Assembly: GCF_900116445.1 (NCBI RefSeq)
Contig: NZ_FPBH01000004.1
Span: 372,001-436,000 of the forward strand
DNA: 64,000 nt
Origin: Paraburkholderia aspalathi
Lineage (GTDB): Bacteria > Pseudomonadota > Gammaproteobacteria > Burkholderiales > Burkholderiaceae
Direction of reading: 5' to 3'
Part shown: one piece after another, positions 1 to 8,906 of the stretch
How the letters are laid out: each line of letters starts with the position of its first letter
How positions within the stretch are numbered: position 1 is the stretch's first letter
The notes under the pieces: generated by a model
Seen by the model: only the letters and a program-made list of their open reading frames with translations
Database searches by the model: none
Told to the model about the DNA's origin: nothing
Position numbers and translations under genes: made by a program

Positions 1-1
1 A

Positions 2-220
2 GCACTGCGCGCATTCGAGACTTTCGACACCGTGCAGATATTGACACAAGGGGGGCCGGGATACGCGTCGTCCACCCTGCTCTTCATGCTCTACCGGGAA
101 AGCTTCGAGTATCTGCGCACGGGTTACGGTGCCGCGGTTTCCGTCGTCTTCCTTCTTATTGTGGTGGCGCTCTCCCTGATCCAGGCACGCGTCATGGACA
201 AGAGGGTTCACTACCAATGA
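2..220 (+). CDS. ABC transporter permease, UgpA/MalF type, C-terminal part (cut by window edge)
   Basis: The frame is open from base 2 with no stop, so the gene starts left of the window. The visible 72 residues begin A-L-R-A-F-E-T-F-D-T-V and carry the I-L-T-Q-G-G-P-G stretch typical of the region just after the EAA loop in sugar/glycerol-3-phosphate permeases. One hydrophobic membrane segment near the end (GAAVSVVFLLIVVALSL) is followed by a short basic tail. The stop overlaps the ATG of the next permease by 4 bases, so the two are translationally coupled and form the usual heterodimeric inner-membrane channel. The cognate ATPase is not in the window, and the substrate cannot be told from this fragment. 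Confidence 0.9.
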   Translation, partial: ALRAFETFDTVQILTQGGPGYASSTLLFMLYRESFEYLRTGYGAAVSVVFLLIVVALSLIQARVMDKRVHYQ

Positions 221-1053
221 TAACCACCCGCCTTTCTTTGCCGTCCGCAATCGTACGCCATGGCGTGCTGCTTCTCACCGGTGCGCTGATCCTCGTGCCT
301 TTCATATGGATGGTCAGCCTCTCCATCAAGCCGCCCGAGGAGATTTTCCGCGCGCACTTCTCGCTTTTCCCGCACCATTGGTATGCGGTTGAGAACTACA
401 GAAAGGCACTCACCAGTGTGCCGCTGCCGCGTTACATGCTAAACGGCATCATCGTTTGCGCAACCATTCTCGCACTACAGATCGCGACTTGCGCGCCCGC
501 TGCCTACGCGCTCGCCAAACTACATTTTCGCGGCCGTGACCTCCTATTCGCGATGGTACTAATTGGCCTCCTTCTGCCGCACCAGGTGCTGGCATTGCCG
601 CTGTTCATTCTTGGCTACAAACTCGGCATGCTGAACAGCTATGCAGCTCTCATCTTTCCTTACGTCGTTTCGCCCTTCGGGATCTTCCTCTTCCGCCAGT
701 TCTTCCGGTCCATTCCAGACGATGTCGTGCATGCTGCAAGGCTGGATGGCCTGTCCGAGTTCAGCATCGTCTGGAAGATCATGGTGCCGATGGCCCTACC
801 AGCGATCATAGCCTTCTCGATTTTCTCGGTGGTCAGTCACTGGAACGATCTTTTCTGGCCCCTGATCGCGGTACGCGACGAGAACCTTATGCCGCCGCCA
901 CTCGGGATAATGGCCTTCAGAAACGAGGAAGCGGGCAACGACTATGGCCCCCTGATGGCCGCGGCCACCATTGTTGTCCTTCCGCTCATCGTCGCTTTCC
1001 TGGCTGCACAAAAGTGGTTCGTCGATGGGCTGACTGGTGGGGCGGTGAAATGA
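217..1053 (+). CDS. ABC transporter permease, UgpE/MalG type
   Basis: This 278-residue protein has about six hydrophobic segments, starting with one at residues 15-35. The EAA loop that contacts the ATPase is visible in the second half (AARLDGLSEFSIVWKIMVPM). The end F-V-D-G-L-T-G-G-A-V-K is the classic C-terminus of this carbohydrate-importer permease family. The start overlaps the stop of the preceding permease (ATGA), so it is the second half of the same channel. The likely binding protein is the family-1 protein at 8907-10139 on the other strand; that pairing is inferred only from family and proximity. Substrate unknown: this family covers sugars, polyols and glycerol-3-phosphate and its diesters. 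Confidence 0.92.
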   Translation: MITTRLSLPSAIVRHGVLLLTGALILVPFIWMVSLSIKPPEEIFRAHFSLFPHHWYAVENYRKALTSVPLPRYMLNGIIVCATILALQIATCAPAAYALAKLHFRGRDLLFAMVLIGLLLPHQVLALPLFILGYKLGMLNSYAALIFPYVVSPFGIFLFRQFFRSIPDDVVHAARLDGLSEFSIVWKIMVPMALPAIIAFSIFSVVSHWNDLFWPLIAVRDENLMPPPLGIMAFRNEEAGNDYGPLMAAATIVVLPLIVAFLAAQKWFVDGLTGGAVK

Positions 1054-1130
1054 GGCAGCGCCGCGTTCATTCGCTCCAGGGACCGCTACAACACGGGACG
1101 CCTCGAGTGGGTCTTTCAGGGATTTCTTTC

Positions 1131-1161
1131 CTGCTGACGCGCTGTTGCGGCGCGTCAGCAG
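1131..1161. terminator. Perfect 12-bp hairpin after the permease genes
   Basis: CTGCTGACGCGC (1131-1142) pairs perfectly with GCGCGTCAGCAG (1150-1161) around a 7-base loop. It lies 78 bases after the permease stop. No T-run follows, so it may be a terminator-like or RNA-stabilising stem rather than a classic intrinsic terminator. The rest of the 1054-1509 gap shows no convincing gene, only short shadow frames; the last 60 bases before the porin are AT-richer and probably hold its promoter. Confidence 0.5.
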
Positions 1162-1509
1162 GGTCTGGCAGCAAATCAACGATGACAGCTCCCACATCGC
1201 TGGATTCCGGTGTCTCGTGGATTCCTGCAGCGCTGGCTGTGCAGCAGCTGTCGTGTTCGCCCGGCGCTGCGGCGCGCGCCCCTCACCTCCAAGGGAATTC
1301 GGCGTCGCGATCGCGCCAGCGGTTGAACGAGTGAAAGCGTATCAGATAGCGCCAATGCGCAAAAAGACGTCATGCAGCTTAACGCTCGGCCGTCAGTCCG
1401 AAAGATGCCGCCGGACGTACACCATCTGATTTCGCTTTAAGTACTGGACCCCGTACTCCACAAAACCATCGAAAATCGCCGAAAACATTAACCTAGTACT
1501 ACTAAATTT

Positions 1510-2667
1510 ATGAAAGAGATAAAAAAGATTCTCCACTATGGTGGCCTGTCACTTGGCCTCATCGCCTGCTCCAGCGTTTCACATGCGCAAAGCTCAGTCA
1601 CGCTTTACGGGATCCTCGCCAGTGGCTTCGTCTATACGAATAATGCTGGCGGCCACAGCAACATCCAGCAAGCCAGTGGCCTGCCAACCAGCAATCGCTG
1701 GGGACTGCGGGGCACGGAAGATCTGGGTAACGGCCTGAGCACCGTTTTTGTTCTCGAAAGCGGCTTTGACCTTTCCACTGGCAAACTGGGACAAAATGGC
1801 CGCCTGTTCGGCCGCAAAGCTTATGTGGGTCTATCGGACGCTCGCCTGGGCACGCTTACGTTGGGCCGGCAGTATCAAACCACCAACGATTACCTGGCGC
1901 CGTTGGCATTGACGGGCACGTTCGCTGGCGGTAGCCTGGCGGCGCACCCCTACGATAACGACGACCTGAACGGCTCAATCAAGAGCAATAATGCGGTCAA
2001 GTTCCAAAGCGCTAACTACGGCGGTTTCCAGTACGGTGGAATGTACGGCTTCTCGAATGCGGCCGGAAGCTTCGCCGACAGCCGCGTATACAGCTTCAGC
2101 GCGTCGTATGTGACCGGCGGTTTGACAGTCGCATCCACTTATATGCATCTGAATAATGGCGGGTCCGCAACGAATCCCAACGGCGCGGTTGCAACCGGCG
2201 ACTCCACCTTCTATGCGTCACGCCAGGACACCTGGGGCGCTGGGGCCAACTATACATTTGGCGCAGCAACCGTGGGCCTTCTGTTTTCTCAAACGCAACT
2301 GGGCAATGCTACCGCAATCGGATCATACGCCGCTGGCACTTCGAGCAACGTGAAGCTGACGAATCCGAGCGCACGCTTCACCAACTACGAGTTCAATGGC
2401 CGCTATCAGCCCGCTGCGAACTGGACCCTGTCAGCCGCATACACCTTCACAGACGCGCGTCTGGATGGTGAGCACCCGAAATATCAGCAGCTCACTGTTC
2501 AGACTGCCTACCTGCTGTCGAAGAGAACCGACCTGTTCGCGGCAGCCGCATACCAGCACGTAGGTAGCACTGGCAAGTCCGGTATCACGGCGCATCTCGT
2601 CGGCTTGAGCAGTTCGTCGACGAATTCTCAGGTGGGCGTAGAGATTGGGATTCGTCACCGCTTCTAG
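1510..2667 (+). CDS. Gram-negative trimeric porin (Burkholderia type)
   Basis: This 385-residue outer-membrane porin begins with a basic, hydrophobic signal peptide ending S-H-A-Q. The mature protein starts QSSVTLYGILASG, the hallmark of the 16-stranded Burkholderia/Neisseria porin family. Other conserved blocks are NRWGLRGTEDLGNG, FVLESGFD, LFGRKAYVGLS and LGRQY. The C-terminus ends in phenylalanine (GIRHRF), as needed for insertion by the BAM complex. It is complete for the family (usually 350-390 aa). No good ribosome site precedes the ATG. Its position after ABC permease genes suggests it supplies their substrate, which is inference. A decayed relative lies at 12.7-13.15 kb and another porin at 47116. 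Confidence 0.95.
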   Translation: MKEIKKILHYGGLSLGLIACSSVSHAQSSVTLYGILASGFVYTNNAGGHSNIQQASGLPTSNRWGLRGTEDLGNGLSTVFVLESGFDLSTGKLGQNGRLFGRKAYVGLSDARLGTLTLGRQYQTTNDYLAPLALTGTFAGGSLAAHPYDNDDLNGSIKSNNAVKFQSANYGGFQYGGMYGFSNAAGSFADSRVYSFSASYVTGGLTVASTYMHLNNGGSATNPNGAVATGDSTFYASRQDTWGAGANYTFGAATVGLLFSQTQLGNATAIGSYAAGTSSNVKLTNPSARFTNYEFNGRYQPAANWTLSAAYTFTDARLDGEHPKYQQLTVQTAYLLSKRTDLFAAAAYQHVGSTGKSGITAHLVGLSSSSTNSQVGVEIGIRHRF

Positions 2668-2845
2668 CCGCTCGACGGAGCGACGAATGAAGACCGGGCC
2701 GCAAGCGAGATTTGGCGGTCGGACAACCGCTCCATTCCCTCAAGGCGCTCGCCCGAAATGAAATGGGAGGCACCCCTGTGCCTGCTCGGATTTTGGAATG
2801 ACCGGTCGCCGCAGGCCCCGGTCGATACTGAACAACTGTCACAGG

Positions 2846-4072
2846 ATGACTACACCAAGTACTATGAAACCTGATTTTTTGGCGCAGCGCGTGCGAACTG
2901 CCAAGCCATCTGCGACCAAGGAAATGACCCGCCTGGCCAATGAGCTCAAACGCGAAGGGCGTGACGTGATCGCTCTCAGCCAGGGTGAGCCTGATTTTCC
3001 AACGCCACAACATGTGCGGGAAGCGGCGAAATCAGCCATCGATCGCAATGAGTCGCGATATACCGACGTGGCGGGCACGCTTGCGTTACGCGAAGCGGTC
3101 GCCCGGAAATTCGAACGGGATAACGGCTTGAGTTTTGATCCCGGCCAGATTCAGGTTGGATGCGGAGCCAAGCAGGTCCTCTACAACGCATTACAGGCAA
3201 CGATCGGTCCAGGTGACGAGGTAATCATACCGACGCCGGCCTGGGTCTCCTATCCTGAGATGGTTCTGCTTGCCGACGGTCGGCCCGTAATCGTACGTTG
3301 TGGCGCGAGCACCGGTTTCAAAATCACGCCCGAACAGCTGGAAGATGCCATTACGGCGAGAACGAAATGGCTGATGCTGAATTCGCCATCGAATCCTAGC
3401 GGAGCGGTCTACACTCACAATGAGTTAATGGCCCTCGGCGAGGTGTTGTTGCGCCATCCTCATGTATGGGTGATGGCCGATGACATCTATGAGAAGATCC
3501 GCTACGACACCACACCGTTCGCGACACCCGCGGCGGTCGTCCCGGATCTGGCAGCGAGAACGCTTACGATAAACGGTGTATCGAAAGCGTACGCCATGAC
3601 GGGCTGGCGCGTCGGCTTCGGTGCCGGGCCTGTTCCCCTGATCAAGGCGATGAATCTTGTGCAATCGCAGGCAACCTCGCACACCAGTTCGATCAGCCAG
3701 GCCGCCTCAATTGCTGCACTTGACGGACCGACGGATTTCCTCCACGGTTTCGTCCAGGCGTTTCGTCGGCGACGTGACACTGTCGTTGCTGCCCTGCAGA
3801 GCGTGGATGGCTTGACCTGCGACTCTCCGCGCGGCGCTTTTTATGCTTTCCCAGGGTGTCATGGCCTGCTGGGACGACAAACTCCATCTGGCGCTCTGAT
3901 CGAAACAGACACGGACCTCGCGATGCACATCCTGCGTAGTTCGGGCGTCGCGGTAGTCCCCGGTTCCGCTTTTGAACTTCCCGGCCACTTCCGTGTTTCC
4001 TATGCGGCCTCGGACGCAGAGCTCTTCCAGGCCATGAACCGGATTTCCGAGGCATGTTCGGCCCTACGATAG
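2846..4072 (+). CDS. PLP-dependent aminotransferase, class I/II (aspartate aminotransferase-like)
   Basis: A fold-type I aminotransferase of about 408 residues. The N-terminal block RDVIALSQGEPDFPTP, the loop N-S-P-S-N-P-S-G-A, the D-D-I-Y cofactor-binding aspartate and S-K-A-Y-A-M-T-G-W-R, with the Schiff-base lysine, are all present. FRVSYA near the end carries the arginine that binds the substrate carboxylate. This matches the aspartate/aromatic aminotransferase group Ib. The start is uncertain: ATG at 2798, 2846 or 2864 are all in frame and none has a good ribosome site; homology begins at the MKPDF methionine (2864). It probably transaminates an amino compound taken up by the neighbouring transporter; the exact substrate is unknown. 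Confidence 0.9.
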   Translation: MTTPSTMKPDFLAQRVRTAKPSATKEMTRLANELKREGRDVIALSQGEPDFPTPQHVREAAKSAIDRNESRYTDVAGTLALREAVARKFERDNGLSFDPGQIQVGCGAKQVLYNALQATIGPGDEVIIPTPAWVSYPEMVLLADGRPVIVRCGASTGFKITPEQLEDAITARTKWLMLNSPSNPSGAVYTHNELMALGEVLLRHPHVWVMADDIYEKIRYDTTPFATPAAVVPDLAARTLTINGVSKAYAMTGWRVGFGAGPVPLIKAMNLVQSQATSHTSSISQAASIAALDGPTDFLHGFVQAFRRRRDTVVAALQSVDGLTCDSPRGAFYAFPGCHGLLGRQTPSGALIETDTDLAMHILRSSGVAVVPGSAFELPGHFRVSYAASDAELFQAMNRISEACSALR

Positions 4073-4252
4073 AGACATCGCGCTCCATCCGCGCGGCATG
4101 CATTTGCTCGAAAGCGGCAGGCTCATGACAAAGTGGAGCAGACGAATACATGAACTCGAAGATCTGAAATGAGGCTGCTGCCCCGCTCGTCGCGCTCGTT
4201 GCCACGACGGGGACAAGATGCAACTACCCCGACCAACACTGGAGCCTAGTTT

Positions 4253-5392
4253 ATGAGCAGCAAAAATAGCGACGTAGCCTCGGCGTTTGCCGACAGGCCC
4301 GCGCACATACTCAACATGAGCGGCAATCTTCCACCGAAAGTCCCTCACGTGTTTGACGATGCGTACCGCGGGGCGATTGCTGCGGTACTGGAAGAGCAGT
4401 CACCGAACGACCTGATAGGCGCTCACCAGTTCCGCGGCTCGGAACGTGATCGCGTCGCCGGAGCGGCCTTCGTCGCCCGACGGCTGCCCCACTCGCCGGA
4501 CCCTGACCGGATGATTGTATGCAATGGCACCCAAAGCGCACTGACAATGTTGATGACGGGCCTCGTCGGGCGTGGCGGAGCGCTCGCGATCGAAGCGTTG
4601 AGTTATCCAACCATGCATCAGTTTGCCGGGATGCTGGGCATCGAACTTTGCGCGATCCCGATGGACGAGGAAGGCATCTTGCCCGACGCCTATGAGGCCA
4701 CATGCCGGAACCGCAAATTGTCGGCATATTATGCGATGCCCACGCTGCAGAATCCGACGACAGCGATCATGAGCGTCTCGCGTCGGCAGACGATTGCAGA
4801 AATCTCTCGCCAGTACGGCGTAGCGATTATTGAAGACGACATTTACAGCCTGCTGCCACGCGATGTGCCTCCCCCGCTCTCGTCATACGCTCCCGAAATC
4901 TCCTGGTATATCCTCGGCACCGCGAAAGCCATGGCCGCAGCACTCAAGGTCGCCTATATCGTTGCACCCAGTCCGGACGCTGCACGATCGCGTTTCTGGC
5001 CTGGCGTGCGGGCCACGTACTGGATGAGTGGACCGATCAACGTGGCGACGGTTTCGCAACTGATTACGACCGGCGGTGCGGACGCAATTATCGATGCCGT
5101 ACGTGCCGAAACCGTCGCACGTCAAGCGATGGTTTCACAGCGACTGCAGGGCGCCAGCATCGGTGCACTGCCTGAAGGTCTACATGTCTGGCTGACGCTG
5201 CCCCCGGAACTGCATCGCGACCGGTTCGCAGCCAGCGTGCGTGAACTCGGCGCAGAGATCAGCACCAGCGACACCTATTTATTTGGCGAAGGTGACGCGC
5301 CGAACGCTGTCAGGTTCGGTACCGGCGCGGCGCCGAATCGCCAGGAATTTGAACGCGGCCTGAATGCCATCGTCGACGCTTACAATCGATGA
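4253..5392 (+). CDS. PLP-dependent aminotransferase, MocR-like catalytic domain without HTH
   Basis: This 379-residue protein resembles the aminotransferase half of MocR/GntR-fused regulators. It has N-G-T-Q-S-A for phosphate binding, P-T-L-Q-N-P-T for the PLP-ring loop, I-I-E-D-D-I-Y for the cofactor aspartate, and G-T-A-K-A as the probable Schiff-base lysine. There is no N-terminal winged-helix DNA-binding domain, and only about 45 residues precede the first conserved block. It could therefore be a stand-alone enzyme or a regulator domain that lost its DNA-binding part. It follows the class I aminotransferase on the same strand with a 180-base gap. A divergent relative lies head-on at 6004-7119. 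Confidence 0.85.
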   Translation: MSSKNSDVASAFADRPAHILNMSGNLPPKVPHVFDDAYRGAIAAVLEEQSPNDLIGAHQFRGSERDRVAGAAFVARRLPHSPDPDRMIVCNGTQSALTMLMTGLVGRGGALAIEALSYPTMHQFAGMLGIELCAIPMDEEGILPDAYEATCRNRKLSAYYAMPTLQNPTTAIMSVSRRQTIAEISRQYGVAIIEDDIYSLLPRDVPPPLSSYAPEISWYILGTAKAMAAALKVAYIVAPSPDAARSRFWPGVRATYWMSGPINVATVSQLITTGGADAIIDAVRAETVARQAMVSQRLQGASIGALPEGLHVWLTLPPELHRDRFAASVRELGAEISTSDTYLFGEGDAPNAVRFGTGAAPNRQEFERGLNAIVDAYNR

Positions 5393-6003
5393 CAGGCGAT
5401 GAGGCAACCGTAGTCGAGGCCTCACGCAAGAATCCAGACCCATGATCATGATCGTTGCGCAGAACGGGTTCGCACGTGAATGACAAGGAATGGGAAAGCA
5501 CTGCATGGCAATGACACGTTGGCATGCAGGCCACGCGTGCGGCCGCGCGGCGGTGCTACCCATTTGCGCTGCAGGCCAGCAACAGCGCATGTCTGCGTGC
5601 AGAACCGTGGCCTTGACAAAGTCTGGTCGGGCCCGCCAACATTGATGCGCGGGTCCGATGTATCGCGTGTCGAGTGAAGGTGCAACATTGGCTGCCTCCC
5701 CACTATCGCTGAGGGGCTTCCGTCATGCCGCCTCAAGGTACGCGTTCAGCACGGCAGGTGAAGAGGGAGATGGCGATATCGGCGCCGCGCAACAGGGCAT
5801 TTCCGCTTCGAAGTGGATAGGGTTTCGCTGTCGGCGTGTTCCCTTTGCGAGAGCGCGCGCAGCGCGCGAAAGGCAAAAGCGTAAGTGTCTGCGAAAGCGC
5901 TTCACCCATATAGTGATAGATTTTCAGGCCTTTTGCACTGACCAACGTGCCGGCCGCCCGCAAATTGGCAACGTCGCTCAGAGTTCGGCGCTGACCTGCT
6001 GTG
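5393..6003. other. Convergent intergenic gap, no gene seen
   Basis: This 611-base stretch lies between two convergently transcribed aminotransferase genes. The open frames here have no recognisable motif and no ribosome site. A GC-rich near-palindrome around 5853-5870 (gcgcgcgcagcgcgcg) is the only structure seen. Confidence 0.4.
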
Positions 6004-7119
6004 CTATCCCAATGCCGAACGAAATACCAGGAGCGCGCGAGAGAGAGCTTCACGGTCTTGCGTCGACGTCAGGCTGAGCCGGATTCCGTGAGGATGGTCG
6101 GCGTCGTCCCGTAGGCAAAAGCTGGCGCTTCCAGTAGCGTGAACCCCGGCGCCGTCCAGTCTCCGAAAAATCCGGGCTTCCTGCTCCGCGCTCGCGGGTA
6201 GCCAGAGATGTGGGCCACAGCGATCAGCGCGATAGTCAACCCCGGACAGGACGTCCGCAGCGAGTTCATGACGAATGGCTAGTTCTTCGCGCGTCGCGCG
6301 GGTCAGCAGATCAGCGAGTTGTCCGGCGAGTACTCGCTCAGCCACATAACCGTGAAACATGGTGGGACTATAAAAATTTACTCCATCAAGTCCGTCCAAC
6401 AGGCTTATCAATCTACCTTCGTCCGGAGCCACCACGAAGGAACAGCGCAATCCAAGTGCAACAGCTTTGCCCAAGCCCGAAATATACCAATGTCGGTCTG
6501 GGATCATGCTACGCAGGGTCGCTGGTGGTTCGTCGGCGAGTGCGCCCATCACATCATCCTCGATTACCTGAACATCGAACTTCGCCGCAATCTCCGCAAT
6601 GTCGGACAGGCGCTCCACGCTCAAGGTTGATGTTGTCGGATTGTGAAGCGAGGGATTGATATAGATGGCGTCTACGCCGCGACTTTTGCACAAGTTATGG
6701 AGCGCCGCGGGGACCAGACCGCGGTCGTCCATTGATATTGCAACATTGCAAAGCCCCAGGTGAGCGAACAATTTGTGTGCGACCGAATGGGTAAGCGCCT
6801 CAACCGCAATTCTCCCTCCACGCGCCACCAGGTGCGGAATCAGCAGCAGGAGCGCTGCTTGCGTGCCACCCACCGGAAGAATCGACGGGGGCATGGGCGC
6901 GGTGCGCAAACGCCTTGCCATCCATGCGCTCCCCAACTCGGCGAGGCGCCGTGGACTGGAAAGCCGCATGTCGGAGAAAACATCGACACTCTCGAGCCCG
7001 GCAACCAGAGGAAACAGTACCCTTCCATGCTGCTCGGTGAGGACCGATGTAAGCCGCCCGAGATTATGCCTGGTTGCATCTTCGGGTGTTACTTTGTCAC
7101 TTTGCATTGAAGAAATCAT
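6004..7119 (-). CDS. PLP-dependent aminotransferase, divergent MocR-like domain without HTH
   Basis: A 371-residue fold-type I aminotransferase-like protein. V-G-G-T-Q-A-A (phosphate binding), N-P-S-L-H-N-P-T-T, V-I-E-D-D-V-M and S-G-L-G-K-A (probable Schiff-base lysine) are visible. Like the 4253 gene it lacks the winged-helix domain of full MocR regulators. The two are clearly related but much diverged, so this is not a recent duplication. An alternative start is the methionine at 7107. It is on the same strand as the deacylase, binding protein and phosphodiesterase to its right, but 340 bases separate it from the deacylase. Catalytic or regulatory role unknown. Confidence 0.82.
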   Translation of the reverse strand: MISSMQSDKVTPEDATRHNLGRLTSVLTEQHGRVLFPLVAGLESVDVFSDMRLSSPRRLAELGSAWMARRLRTAPMPPSILPVGGTQAALLLLIPHLVARGGRIAVEALTHSVAHKLFAHLGLCNVAISMDDRGLVPAALHNLCKSRGVDAIYINPSLHNPTTSTLSVERLSDIAEIAAKFDVQVIEDDVMGALADEPPATLRSMIPDRHWYISGLGKAVALGLRCSFVVAPDEGRLISLLDGLDGVNFYSPTMFHGYVAERVLAGQLADLLTRATREELAIRHELAADVLSGVDYRADRCGPHLWLPASAEQEARIFRRLDGAGVHATGSASFCLRDDADHPHGIRLSLTSTQDREALSRALLVFRSALG

Positions 7120-7458
7120 CAGTACAGGACCGCAGTGAAACAGCTCAGCCCGGTCAGTGCACCATGGCCATCGAAAAACTCCTTGCGATGAGACGTGCCC
7201 TGTTCAAACGCCAATCCTCCCGGCGCTCGATTCCCGAATCCGATCGCATTTGTAAACCCGGCTGTTCTGAGCCACAAAATCATGGAACCGTTTTGTTTCG
7301 CACATGTGGTCGTCAGAACTGACTTTCCTTGTCACCGCCCCGGCACCCTGAGCGCAACCGACCGTGTGAGCGTCCGAAGAGAAAGTCCGACGGTTTCACG
7401 GCGCCCGACTGTGCACTGGTTCGTTGCTCCCGGTACCGGGCCGGAAGCACGCAGCGAT
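7120..7458. other. Intergenic gap, no gene seen
   Basis: These 339 bases separate two minus-strand genes and probably contain the promoter of the 6004-7119 aminotransferase. No coding frame with a ribosome site and no clear hairpin was found. Confidence 0.35.
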
Positions 7459-8550
7459 TCATAGCGATGAAGGCGCCCAGTCCCGTCCGAGCACAAATAC
7501 GCAATCGCCAAGGCCGCTCCGCGCCGGGACCCGCCTGCATAATACGATTCCGTCGACGGGCGCAAGCACGGGCTCAGGCTCCTTCCAGGGAGCAGTCGGA
7601 AAATGCATCATTCCTGTGATCTGATTCGCCTGTACCTCGTCGCCTAGCCCGACATAGGGCTCAAACAGTCCGGCTTCTGCGCTTTGAACATAGACATAGT
7701 CCCGGGCGGGCACCCGACGGATCAGCCGCGTTGGCGGTGGCGGCTCGACTGCAATTGCGCGACTCAGGACGCCCGTGTGTTCAAGCAGGCGGGCAAGGCC
7801 CTTCTCAGCCATTCGCAATGCGGGTGCCGATACGGCTCCACCGCCACCGAGCTCTGTCGACAGGTGATAGACACCCGTGCGCCGACATGCGCCGATGAGC
7901 GCGCCATCGCCTCCGGTCGAATGATCGATGATCATACTGGTCGGCATCCCAAAGACCTTCAGCAACTCGAGCGAGCGGCTGAAACGTGCCGGGTCATCGG
8001 AACGAGCAATCACCGCACAGGGAAGATAATCTCCTTTGTCTCCCCCCGAATGAAAGTCAAACGCATATTCCACCCCCGGCAAGATCTCGGACTCGATCAT
8101 ATGGGCGATCATGGATGTTGGGCCGCCCATCGGGTCGCCCGGAAAGAGGCGGTTCAGATTGCCACCGTCAAGAGGCGATGTCCGCCGCCCGGCCCGGACC
8201 GCCGGCGTGTTCGCAGCCGGCAAAAAAATTATCTGCCCTCGAACGTCTTCCGGCTGCAGGGTACGGATCAGCTTCATCAGCATAACCTGGCCTTCATATT
8301 CATTGCCGTGATTCCCAGCCATCAGCAGCACGCGGGGGCCCTCGCCGTTCTTGATGGAAACTACCGGAATGCCTTCACAGCTGTAGAGACCGGTTTCTTC
8401 CCCCGAGGTATCGTGAGTCCCCAGGGGCAACCAAAGGTAACCCTGCGCTTTCCCCTCAGCGCCAAGGTCGACATCCGTCCATATACGCGAGCGATGTTTC
8501 GCTTTGCCGGGATCCAGGTTGTGATGGCCGACGTTTTCCCTAAGACTCAC
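7459..8550 (-). CDS. Succinylglutamate desuccinylase/aspartoacylase-family zinc deacylase (DoeB-like)
   Basis: This 363-residue M14-type amidohydrolase carries A-G-N-H-G-N-E-Y-E-G with the zinc-binding His and Glu, the substrate block RAGRRTSPLDGGNLNRLFPG, and F-D-F-H-S-G-G with the second zinc His. L-S-T-E-L-G-G-G-G and a biotinyl-like C-terminal beta domain follow. This layout matches the N-acetyl-diaminobutyrate deacetylase (DoeB) subgroup, and the protein at 60517-61551 is a paralogue. The GTG start is preceded by AGGAG at a good distance. The expected reaction is removal of an acyl group from an N-acyl amino acid, with the substrate unknown. It may act before the aminotransferases next to it. 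Confidence 0.88.
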   Translation of the reverse strand: MSLRENVGHHNLDPGKAKHRSRIWTDVDLGAEGKAQGYLWLPLGTHDTSGEETGLYSCEGIPVVSIKNGEGPRVLLMAGNHGNEYEGQVMLMKLIRTLQPEDVRGQIIFLPAANTPAVRAGRRTSPLDGGNLNRLFPGDPMGGPTSMIAHMIESEILPGVEYAFDFHSGGDKGDYLPCAVIARSDDPARFSRSLELLKVFGMPTSMIIDHSTGGDGALIGACRRTGVYHLSTELGGGGAVSAPALRMAEKGLARLLEHTGVLSRAIAVEPPPPTRLIRRVPARDYVYVQSAEAGLFEPYVGLGDEVQANQITGMMHFPTAPWKEPEPVLAPVDGIVLCRRVPARSGLGDCVFVLGRDWAPSSL

Positions 8551-8906
8551 TGTATTCTCCTATCAAATTTCGTTCAACGGCCAACGTTGTTGTGCGAAAC
8601 GTTTCCGCCAAGATTCATCCGTCCTGCACTCCAATCGGAGCCCCGAAGCCGGCCGGACAGGTCTTCGAAGGTAGAAGCACCCCGAGACTCCCAACACAAG
8701 GCTTCTGGAATGGATTCTGCTCAAGCCTTTGCAACATTGAGCTCGAAGACGAATGCCCCGAAGGGGACGTACTACCGGGCCTGGGAACGAGGCGGAACGC
8801 CTTTCAAGCCGGCAAAGACGCCCATATTCAGGCAGGCCAGCAAGATTGCCCTTGCAACTGCGCGTCGACGGCCCGCCTCAAGGCCCTGAAACGCCCGGAT
8901 CGCAGG
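8551..8906. other. Intergenic gap, no gene seen
   Basis: This 356-base space between the binding-protein stop and the deacylase start (both minus strand) has no supported coding frame. The AGGAG ribosome site of the deacylase lies at its left edge. Confidence 0.35.

Noticed and set aside
7684..8889. 401-residue plus-strand open frame
   Set aside because: It lies antisense over the zinc deacylase, which has clear metal motifs and a ribosome site. The plus-strand translation has no motif.
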